Below are positions 1 to 4,631 of a DNA stretch of 5,687 nt, in pieces. How positions within the stretch are numbered: the first letter of the stretch is position 1; every line of letters starts with the position of its first letter. The notes beneath the pieces were generated by a model. It was not told where the DNA came from and made no database searches. It saw only the letters and a list, made by a program, of their open reading frames with translations. Source of the DNA: Candidatus Microgenomates bacterium. GTDB lineage: Bacteria; Patescibacteriota; Microgenomatia; UBA1400; PJMF01. The position numbers and the translations under genes were made by a program. The stretch covers positions 1 through 5,687 of the forward strand of contig WFTH01000070.1 in assembly GCA_015485595.1 (NCBI GenBank), read 5' to 3'.

Positions 1-990
1 CCTCTAACCTTTATTGGGGTGGAAAATCTCTCTCCTTCACCAGACGGACAGAAGCTAATCTACTTTACCGCTTCAAACTCTAGTCAGGCAAAGAACGGAC
101 TCTGGCTGCTTGAGCTAGCTAACAACCCCCTCTCACTCCAAAAAGGACCTAGGCAACTAACCAATCAACCAACTTTTCTTGATCTAACTCGGGCGGACTT
201 TATCTGGTCACCAGACAGCGATGCACTTATCTTGGTTACACCAAAAAAAAGTTACCTAGTAGAGATTGACAAGTTTACAGATCTTAAAACCAAACGACCA
301 CTCACTACTTCAGAGTTTAAAGAGACGCTTGATGCCTGGGAGCAAGAGATGTTTTTAAAAGAGAAGCAGTTTTTAAGCAAGTTTCCCAAAGAAGTTATTC
401 AACTGGCTACCCAAAGCGCCTATAACGTCTACTTTTCTCCAGATAAAAAGCGACTGCTTTACACAGCCAGCGCTAGCGTGAGTCTGCCAGATAATCTTGT
501 CCCACCCTTGCCAGCTGCCAGCACTCAAGTTCAAGAAAGAAACCTTAAACCAGGCTCGATCTACGTCTACGATCGTGAGGAAGACAGAAACTTTAAGGTT
601 GGTCAAGAAACAGAGACCTCAAGACCAAAGAAGCAGCTACTTACCCTAGATTCCAACCTAAAACTTAGCCTCCTAGAGACAGCCTCCAAAAGCGCCTATC
701 GATCACTTCAAGAAAAAAACCCGATCCAGACATCCAAAAACTGGCGAGTCTATCACTCACCTCTTTATGCTGACACCTACCAATGGTTCCCTGACTCAGC
801 CCACTTGTTTAAAGCAGAAAAAAGCACGATTAGAATCAAAGAGTATGACGGTACTAACGAGCACAACATCTATTCTGGTAACTTGGTGGACCAGTTCGTC
901 TATCCTTGGCCAGATGGCAGCCGTCTGATCATCTACACCACCTTCTCTCCCACTTCACCTCTTAACCTTTATGCTATCGAGCTTGAGTAG
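1..990 (+). CDS. PD40/TolB-like beta-propeller protein, 3' part of a truncated gene
   Basis: The frame is open to the left edge (it begins P-L-T-F-I-G-V), so the gene starts outside the window and the GTG at 19 is probably not the real start. About 329 residues are visible. Five propeller-type blade signatures of the form (S/F/W)-P-D-x followed by a hydrophobic strand can be seen: SPDG near residue 13, SPDS near 70, SPDK near 146, FPDS near 263 and WPDG near 303. This is the WD40-like/TolB PD40 pattern. Between the third and fourth blades lies a long charged, proline-containing insertion (about residues 155-245). No membrane segment is present in the visible part. In CPR bacteria such C-terminal propellers often follow a membrane anchor and a PEGA domain, which would make it a surface or cell-envelope protein; that part is outside the window, so the PEGA assignment is inference. 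No enzyme residues are recognisable. The stop is TAG, and the tRNA promoter follows within 10 bp. Confidence -1.
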   Translation, partial: PLTFIGVENLSPSPDGQKLIYFTASNSSQAKNGLWLLELANNPLSLQKGPRQLTNQPTFLDLTRADFIWSPDSDALILVTPKKSYLVEIDKFTDLKTKRPLTTSEFKETLDAWEQEMFLKEKQFLSKFPKEVIQLATQSAYNVYFSPDKKRLLYTASASVSLPDNLVPPLPAASTQVQERNLKPGSIYVYDREEDRNFKVGQETETSRPKKQLLTLDSNLKLSLLETASKSAYRSLQEKNPIQTSKNWRVYHSPLYADTYQWFPDSAHLFKAEKSTIRIKEYDGTNEHNIYSGNLVDQFVYPWPDGSRLIIYTTFSPTSPLNLYAIELE

Positions 991-999
991 GGTTTGAGT

Positions 1000-1005
1000 T
1001 ATAAT
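1000..1005 (+). promoter_or_regulatory. Probable -10 box of the tRNA cluster
   Basis: A perfect TATAAT lies 16 bp before the first base of the tRNA-Arg fragment, which puts a start site near 1012. No good -35 box is found 17 bp upstream; TTGAGT at 983-988 is too close (11 bp). The box would serve the fragment and probably the tRNAs behind it. Confidence -1.
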
Positions 1006-1021
1006 ACTTTCTGTTCTTAAA

Positions 1022-1075
1022 GCTCCCATAGTTAAACGGATACCTGTCGCCCGCAGGGGGATAACGAGCGCCTCC
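1022..1075 (+). pseudogene. 5' half of tRNA-Arg(CCT) with a D-loop insertion
   Basis: Bases 1022-1041 are identical to 1111-1130, and bases 1061-1075 are identical to 1131-1145 of the intact tRNA-Arg(CCT) just downstream. The two blocks are split by 19 extra bases (1042-1060) placed in the D-loop. The insert is GC-rich and can form a small CCTG/CAGG hairpin. Identity begins exactly at the first base of the tRNA and ends at the second anticodon base. After that the sequence (from GCCAAGC on) has no anticodon 3' strand, T-arm or acceptor 3' strand. It therefore cannot fold as a tRNA and is a partial tandem duplication with an insertion. The intact copy starts 89 bp after this one. Its only transcription signal is the TATAAT box before it. 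Confidence -1.
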
Positions 1076-1090
1076 GCCAAGCAACTTTGG

Positions 1091-1099
1091 TGTTAAAAT
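1091..1099 (+). promoter_or_regulatory. Possible extended -10 box for intact tRNA-Arg(CCT)
   Basis: TGTTAAAAT fits an extended -10 element (TGn followed by TAAAAT). It lies 11 bp before the first base of the intact tRNA, so the tRNA could be transcribed without reading through the broken half-copy. No -35 box is obvious. The area is AT-rich, so a chance match is possible. Confidence -1.
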
Positions 1100-1110
1100 A
1101 ACAATAAAAC

Positions 1111-1182
1111 GCTCCCATAGTTAAACGGATATAACGAGCGCCTCCTAAGCGCTAGTTCCAGGTTCGATTCCTGGTGGGAGCA
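1111..1182 (+). tRNA. tRNA-Arg, anticodon CCT (reads AGG)
   Basis: A full cloverleaf can be drawn. The acceptor stem GCTCCCA (1111-1117) pairs with TGGGAGC (1175-1181). The D-stem is GTTA/TAAC with GG in the loop. The anticodon stem AGCGC/GCGCT encloses the loop CTCCTAA with anticodon CCT at 1144-1146. The T-stem CCAGG/CCTGG encloses TTCGATT. The discriminator base is A (1182). The CCA tail is not encoded (next bases are CAC), so a CCA-adding enzyme is needed. Its 5' half is duplicated 89 bp upstream. Only 2 bp separate it from tRNA-Pro, so the two are surely co-transcribed and separated by processing. Confidence -1.
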
Positions 1183-1184
1183 CA

Positions 1185-1258
1185 CGGAGTGTAGCTCAGA
1201 TGGCTAGAGTGCTGCGTTCGGGACGCAGAGGTCGCCGGTTCGAGTCCGGCCACTCCGA
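1185..1258 (+). tRNA. tRNA-Pro, anticodon CGG (reads CCG)
   Basis: The acceptor stem CGGAGTG (1185-1191) pairs fully with CACTCCG (1251-1257). The D-stem is GCTC/GAGT with one G-T wobble. The anticodon stem CTGCG/CGCAG encloses TTCGGGA with anticodon CGG at 1219-1221. The T-stem GCCGG/CCGGC encloses TTCGAGT. The discriminator is A and no CCA is encoded. It starts 2 bp after tRNA-Arg(CCT). Confidence -1.
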
Positions 1259-1314
1259 CAGTTTAACAACACTGCTGGTATTAATCACTCTAACTTGGGT
1301 TGCTAGCTTAATTC

Positions 1315-1413
1315 TTGTTTGATGCTCAGATGCGAAGCACTAACGGTAGCGTCGGGGTTGCCGCAAGCGGCAAGCCCGACCGAGAGTTTGCGAAGCAGAT
1401 GAGTATCAAACAA
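1315..1413 (+). repeat. 99-nt near-continuous imperfect hairpin between tRNA genes
   Basis: Bases 1315-1328 pair with 1400-1413 (14 bp, one G-T wobble). Next come two opposed G-A mismatches (G1329/A1399 and A1330/G1398), then TGC/GCA (1331-1333 with 1395-1397), a symmetrical GAA/GAA internal loop, and GCA/TGC (1337-1339 with 1389-1391). After a looser region, an apical stem pairs 1351-1364 with 1367-1380 (one G/G mismatch; a CAAG loop if the last pair opens). TGCGAAGCA occurs in both arms (1331-1339 and 1389-1397). No coding frame is apparent and no T-run follows, so it is not a standard terminator. It could be a structured RNA inside the tRNA transcript or a palindromic mobile repeat (REP- or MITE-like). 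The pairing is seen directly; the role is unknown. Confidence -1.
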
Positions 1414-1423
1414 ACGACATAAC

Positions 1424-1496
1424 GTCGCTGTAGTTCAACTGGATAGAACGTGGGCCTCCGGAGCCTAAGATCTGGGTTCAAGTCCCAGCAGCGGCA
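1424..1496 (+). tRNA. tRNA-Arg, anticodon CCG (reads CGG)
   Basis: The acceptor stem GTCGCTG (1424-1430) pairs with CAGCGGC (1489-1495), with one T-G wobble. The D-stem is GTTC/GAAC with GG in the loop. The anticodon stem TGGGC/GCCTA has one G-T wobble and encloses CTCCGGA, anticodon CCG at 1458-1460. The T-stem CTGGG/CCCAG encloses TTCAAGT. The discriminator is A and no CCA is encoded. No clear promoter lies between the long hairpin and this gene, so it may depend on transcription from upstream. The remaining 84 bp to the convergent gene end at 1581 show nothing certain. Confidence -1.
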
Positions 1497-1580
1497 CACT
1501 CGCTCAAATTAGATCACACTTAAGAGAAGATGATTAAAACATGGTGAAAGTTAACGTTTTATCTTTTTGAATTAACTTTT

Positions 1581-2246
1581 TCATCTAATAAACAATCTTT
1601 TAAAAACGGCCTGCGCAGCTTCTCTGGCTCGTTGCGAAAGAGACAAGGATCTTCGATGATGTTTTTCCTGTATTTGCAGGTACTCTCTATACCACGATCC
1701 TTTACCCGCTTTAGCAAACAACACCCCACGTGAGACTGCTGGATAATGTGCTTTAGCATCTGCCATAAGCTTCATAACCTTTTCATCCTTAACCGATCTA
1801 GCTTTAGTTAGTACCAAGTCTGCCCTACGAAGAAAATTTATTAAATTATCTAGTAGATAACAAGCCTTGATGGTTGTCTCTCCTCTTGCAAGAGCGAGAT
1901 TAACAAAGGGTAACCCCTCATCTTTAAATCGTTGAAGTTCGTTAGCAGTGTTAACAAGTGGCTTTTGAGGATCATCAATATACTCCCTTGCCTTAGCCAT
2001 AGGTTCATCTACACGCTCCTCCCAAAAACTAAAAAGTATGTTATCAATACCTTCTTGGTAAGCAAGCGATGGATGTGTTTCTTTAAAAAGTTTTTTAAAA
2101 GAATCAAAAGTTACATGGTTATCTCCAGACTCTACATTAGAAAGCTTAACCAGCACCTCTTTCATCTCTTGATTATACTTACCAAGGGTTTCAAGTTTTG
2201 GACCTTTATCTTGATTATAAGCGGCGCTTGTTGATTCTATCCCCAT
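1581..2246 (-). CDS. Unrecognised 221-aa soluble, mostly helical protein
   Basis: I do not recognise this family. The chosen start is the ATG at 2246, reading M-G-I-E-S-T, because AAAGGA lies 5 bp before it. A longer version from a TTG at 2306 would add 20 basic residues and lacks a ribosome-binding site. The protein has no signal peptide and no membrane segment. It looks helix-rich, with many Lys, Glu and Ala residues. A conserved-looking core runs over about residues 125-200 (LARGETTIKACYLLDNLINF, then an RRADLVLTKARS stretch). The C-terminus (about 195-221) is strongly basic, with HHRR and several Arg-Ala pairs, which might contact nucleic acid or membrane lipid; this is inference. There is one cysteine. 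The gene looks more AT-rich by eye than the peptidase gene. It is last in the minus-strand series, 160 bp after ndk, and converges with the tRNA cluster. Confidence -1.
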   Translation of the reverse strand: MGIESTSAAYNQDKGPKLETLGKYNQEMKEVLVKLSNVESGDNHVTFDSFKKLFKETHPSLAYQEGIDNILFSFWEERVDEPMAKAREYIDDPQKPLVNTANELQRFKDEGLPFVNLALARGETTIKACYLLDNLINFLRRADLVLTKARSVKDEKVMKLMADAKAHYPAVSRGVLFAKAGKGSWYREYLQIQEKHHRRSLSLSQRAREAAQAVFKRLFIR

Positions 2247-2251
2247 ACTCT

Positions 2252-2257
2252 TCCTTT
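2252..2257 (-). promoter_or_regulatory. Ribosome-binding site deciding the start of the 221-aa protein
   Basis: On the minus strand AAAGGA lies 5 bp before the ATG at 2246. This favours that ATG over the upstream in-frame TTG at 2306. A stronger AGGAGG (2292-2297) lies further up but no in-frame start follows it at a suitable distance. Confidence -1.
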
Positions 2258-2310
2258 CACTAAGTCTTTTAATTCTTATACTTCTTTCACCCCTCCTACT
2301 TTTCAAAACC

Positions 2311-2405
2311 TAATACTTCTAACTATCAGCTCTCAACCTTCAACTCTACATTCTTCGTTATGACAACCACCTTTAATCCTGCATTTTTATTTTCAATTAT
2401 TAACC
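2311..2405. repeat. Degenerate 7-bp-period arrays in the ndk 3' gap
   Basis: Two runs show a 7-bp period. Bases 2311-2352 hold six diverged units close to TTCAACT (clearest at 2339-2345), in which the C-T at unit positions 6-7 is kept in most units. Bases 2371-2405 hold about five weaker units, such as CTTTAAT and TTCAATT. A GTCAT-type repeat remnant separates them. No terminator hairpin for ndk is visible here. The first run is moderately convincing; the second is weak on its own. Confidence -1.
2344..2364 (-). repeat. Possible remnant of the GTCAT-ended small repeat
   Basis: On the minus strand this reads GTCAT, then AACGAAGAAT, then GTAGAG. It resembles a shortened form of the element at 3076-3122 (GTCATTCTGA ... 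AAGAATCTC). The match is short, so confidence is low. Confidence -1.
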
Positions 2406-2406
2406 C

Positions 2407-2907
2407 TTACTCCTCCAAAAGCTTAAGCTCCTCCTCTGCATAGATCACCGTCTCTAAGGCGCTACGGTAGCTAAAGAGCTCATCTACGTTAAAAAGAATC
2501 TCGATCTCGCGCTTGGCATCCTCAGCTGAAGAGGAAGCATGAATTAAGTTGTACTGCTTACTCATGCCAAAATCACCGCGAATCGAGCCGGCCTCAGCTT
2601 CTCGGCCAGAGGTAGTACCGATTAGCTTGCGCACTACTGGCACGGCGTCAATACCCTCCCAAACCATAGCCACCACCGGCAGACTGGCCATAAACTCCTT
2701 TAAATCACCAAAAAAAGGCTTGTCTTTATGCTCATGGTACCACTCGGTTAGCTGGGCATCGGTCATGCTCACCATCTTAACCCCCACTAACTTCAAACCC
2801 TTACGCTCAAAGCGACTAATAATCTCGCCAATTAAACCACGTTGCAAGCCATCTGGTTTAACCAAAACGGCGGTACGGGTGGTTTTTGGAGAGCTGTCTT
2901 TGGACAT
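2407..2907 (-). CDS. ndk: Nucleoside diphosphate kinase
   Basis: The product (166 aa) transfers the gamma phosphate between nucleoside triphosphates and diphosphates through a phospho-histidine, balancing NTP and dNTP pools in the cytoplasm. Family residues are all placed as expected: K17 in VKPDG, Y57, F65 in the PFF motif, R93, T99, R110 in SIRGDFG, N120, and catalytic H123 in NLIHAS. Length is slightly above the usual 140-155 aa, with a short polar N-terminal extension and a C-terminal Glu/Leu tail. One oddity is that the residue three after the catalytic His, normally Asp (HxSD), is Ser126. The ATG at 2907 has AAAGGA 6 bp upstream, and the stop is TAA. The 5' gap of 259 bp is long enough for its own promoter, but no well-spaced -35/-10 pair is visible. 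Confidence -1.
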   Translation of the reverse strand: MSKDSSPKTTRTAVLVKPDGLQRGLIGEIISRFERKGLKLVGVKMVSMTDAQLTEWYHEHKDKPFFGDLKEFMASLPVVAMVWEGIDAVPVVRKLIGTTSGREAEAGSIRGDFGMSKQYNLIHASSSAEDAKREIEILFNVDELFSYRSALETVIYAEEELKLLEE

Positions 2908-3004
2908 AAAGATCCTTTCTTTTTTGTCAATTTTTATGTCAAGTAGTTGATGGCTTTAATTTACTATAATCAAGTGTGTTTGTCAGCCCCCACAAAAGAA
3001 AAGC

Positions 3005-3074
3005 TTTAAATTCTAAATTCGAAACTTCCATCTTCCATCTTCTATCTTCTATCTTCTATCTAAAACATTCTACT
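3005..3074. repeat. Heptanucleotide array, ten units
   Basis: Ten units with a 7-bp period lie upstream of ndk. The middle five are nearly perfect: two copies of TTCCATC (3026-3039) followed by three copies of TTCTATC (3040-3060). The flanking units (for example TCTAAAT at 3012-3018 and TTCTACT at 3068-3074) are diverged but keep the register. The rest of the ndk-peptidase gap (2908-3004) holds AT-rich DNA in which nothing firm was found. Confidence -1.
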
Positions 3075-3075
3075 T

Positions 3076-3122
3076 GAGATTCTTAAATACTTCATGGCTT
3101 CGCCTTGAATTTTCAGAATGAC
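3076..3122 (-). repeat. GTCAT-ended small palindromic repeat, copy A
   Basis: On the minus strand it begins GTCATTCTGA, holds the stem-loop TCA-A-GGC-GAA-GCC-A-TGA, and ends AAGAATCTC. The stem is two 3-bp blocks around an A/A mismatch with a GAA loop, and contains GCGAAGC. A related copy lies at 4543-4583 in the same orientation. From memory, the ends resemble the GTCATTCTGA...GAATCTC intergenic repeats seen in many bacterial genomes; this was not checked by search. Confidence -1.
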
Positions 3123-3132
3123 AATCAATGTT

Positions 3133-3160
3133 TATCCAGTATCCAACATCTAGTGTCTAT
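3133..3160. repeat. Short degenerate heptanucleotide array
   Basis: Four units in 7-bp register, TATCCAG and TATCCAA followed by two diverged units, lie just after the peptidase stop codon. No terminator hairpin with a T-run is seen there. Confidence -1.
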
Positions 3161-3166
3161 ATAAAA

Positions 3167-4462
3167 CTACTCTACATACTTTCTAAACTCGCTCTCTTTA
3201 AACGGCCCGATCACAGCTAGTCTCATCTGACCTGATTGGATCAACTCTTTGGCTAACTCGTTTATCTCATTCAAGGTAACCGCCCTGATCTCGACTAAGC
3301 TCTCTTCTGGAGTCTTGATCTTATCCATTAAGACATCCTTAAGCCCAAACCACTGAGCCACACTCCGACTATCCTCAAGCGATAAGCTCACTTGACCGGT
3401 TAGATACTCCTTGGCATTTTCAAGTTCTGTCTGGGTTATCGGTCTTTTACCTTCAGCTAACTGCTTAAATTGATTAACAATCACCTCCACTGCCTGATGC
3501 ACCCTGCTAGGATCAACCCCAGCTGAAGCCCCAAACGAACCTGTTTGGTGGTAGTAGTCAGCCTCGGCCCGCACATAGTAACCCAAACCACGCTTTTCTC
3601 TTACCTCCACAAACAACCGCGAGCTCATGTTGCCTCCCATAATGACTGAGAGTAGGGAAAGCGCTGGACGTCGCTTATCTTTTAGATTAAGGCCTGGCCA
3701 AGCCAGCACTAAGTGAGCCTGCTCGGTCTTTTTCTCAATCACTTTCAGTAGACCAGAACCGAAGCGTCTTTCTTTCTTGGCTAGCTGATAAGTAGCTTGA
3801 CGTTGACTCTCTCGATCCTTTAGATCTAAGTTGAAGTTTTTCTCTATCTGCTTGCCGAGGTCTGGCTGAGTGAGTGAGTCGGCATCACCAGCTATCACTA
3901 AGGTTAGGTTGGCTGGCCCATACCACCGAGCTAAAAACCGCCTAAAATCATCCGATGTAAACGAAGCTACCGACTTTTTTGTTCCTAAAATATCATGAGC
4001 CAAACCTGATCCGGCGTACATAAGCTTCTCAAACTCGTTACCCACCTGCTGCATCGGCTGATCCAGATACATGTTAATCTCCTCGGTAATCACCCCACTT
4101 TCGCGCTTAATACCAGCTTCCTTAAGTAAAGGAAAAAACATCATCTCCGAAAGCACCTCCAAAGCCAAAGGAATATGTTTGCTGGCAGTCTTGGCAAAAT
4201 AGCCAGTATACTCCTTACTGGTAAAGGCATTGCTGATTGCCCCAATCGAGTCAAAAGCCAAGGCTATATCAAGCGGTGAAGGGTAGCTCTTGGTTCCTTT
4301 AAACACCATATGTTCAAAAAAGTGAGCAATGCCCCACTGATCTTTAGTCTCAAACCGCGAGCCAGTGTTGCCCAACACCAAAACGGTAGCCGACTCTACC
4401 GACTCCATCGGCACCAAAATGACTCTTAGGCCATTATCTAGCTCAAAACGTTTATATTTCAT
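3167..4462 (-). CDS. M16 (insulinase/pitrilysin-type) zinc metallopeptidase
   Basis: The product (431 aa) has the inverted zinc-binding motif HFFEH at residues 47-51: H47 and H51 bind zinc and E50 is the catalytic base. E128 in the TEEINMY stretch is 77 residues after H51, as expected for the third ligand. NAFTSKEYTGYFAK (78-91) is a typical M16 N-domain signature. The C-terminal M16 domain (about 170-360) holds GGNMSSRLF and EVREKRGLGYY (276-296), including the Arg and Tyr that help bind substrate. Length is that of single-unit bacterial M16B proteins, which act as dimers. No signal peptide is present, so it is probably cytoplasmic and degrades peptides; the substrate is unknown. The ATG at 4462 has AAGGAG 4 bp upstream. 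It lies 168 bp after argS. Domain assignment is near certain; a role in protein processing rather than degradation cannot be excluded. Confidence -1.
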   Translation of the reverse strand: MKYKRFELDNGLRVILVPMESVESATVLVLGNTGSRFETKDQWGIAHFFEHMVFKGTKSYPSPLDIALAFDSIGAISNAFTSKEYTGYFAKTASKHIPLALEVLSEMMFFPLLKEAGIKRESGVITEEINMYLDQPMQQVGNEFEKLMYAGSGLAHDILGTKKSVASFTSDDFRRFLARWYGPANLTLVIAGDADSLTQPDLGKQIEKNFNLDLKDRESQRQATYQLAKKERRFGSGLLKVIEKKTEQAHLVLAWPGLNLKDKRRPALSLLSVIMGGNMSSRLFVEVREKRGLGYYVRAEADYYHQTGSFGASAGVDPSRVHQAVEVIVNQFKQLAEGKRPITQTELENAKEYLTGQVSLSLEDSRSVAQWFGLKDVLMDKIKTPEESLVEIRAVTLNEINELAKELIQSGQMRLAVIGPFKESEFRKYVE

Positions 4463-4500
4463 AAAACTCCTTGTCTAAGGCTTAAGCTCCATTTCTCTCT

Positions 4501-4583
4501 GTCATCCTAAACTTGATTCATGATCTCAAACCACTCATGTAAGAGAACTCATCAGGGCTAACGCCTTGATAGTTTAAAATGAC
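4501..4583. repeat. Inverted pair of GTCAT-ended repeats (REPIN-like), includes copy B
   Basis: The 83-bp block has imperfect terminal inverted repeats: GTCATCCTAAAC at 4501-4512 against GTTTAAAATGAC at 4572-4583 (10 of 12 match). The right half, read on the minus strand (4583 to 4543), is a relative of copy A at 3076-3122: GTCATTTTAA, then TCA-A-GGC-GTTA-GCC-C-TGA, then TTCTC. The left half (4501-4527, plus strand) reads GTCATCCTAAAC and ends GATCTC, like a second type of unit. Two inverted units with a short spacer give a REPIN-like layout between argS and the peptidase gene. Confidence -1.
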
Positions 4584-4596
4584 AACACGGATCTGC

Positions 4597-4631
4597 CATT
4601 TTACATTTTTAATTTTTAATTAGTAATTAAT
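4597..4631. repeat. Heptanucleotide array at the argS stop codon
   Basis: Five units in 7-bp register start with CATTTTA and CATTTTT (4597-4610) and continue as AATTTTT and two AATTA-type units, running into the argS TAA. Bases 4600-4621 match 4752-4773 inside argS at 20 of 22 positions. Confidence -1.

Noticed and set aside
1022..1075. Half-tRNA considered as the first exon of an intron-containing tRNA
   Set aside because: The intervening part would contain a second complete 5' half, and the downstream tRNA is already complete by itself, so a tandem partial duplication is simpler.
1547..1581. AT-only stem AAAGTTAA/TTAACTTT followed by a short T-run, a possible terminator of the tRNA cluster
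   Set aside because: The stem is weak with almost no GC, the loop is 17 nt, and the T-run is only partly outside the stem.
1932..2234. 100-aa open frame on the plus strand
   Set aside because: It lies antisense to the 221-aa gene, has low-complexity Lys/Phe/Ile composition, and lacks a convincing ribosome-binding site.
2275..2306. TTGAAA and TATAAG on the minus strand as a promoter of the unknown gene
   Set aside because: The spacing is 20 bp, which is too long for a confident call.
2549..2950. 133-aa open frame on the plus strand
   Set aside because: It is the antisense shadow of ndk, whose family residues are unmistakable.
2965..2970. Perfect TATAAT on the plus strand
   Set aside because: No plus-strand gene follows anywhere downstream, and no -35 box is at a suitable distance. 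On the minus strand the same bases give TATAGT, but the nearest -35-like CTGACA is only 12 bp away.
3005..3074. Heptamer array considered as a CRISPR array
   Set aside because: Units are 7 bp and directly adjacent, with no spacers.
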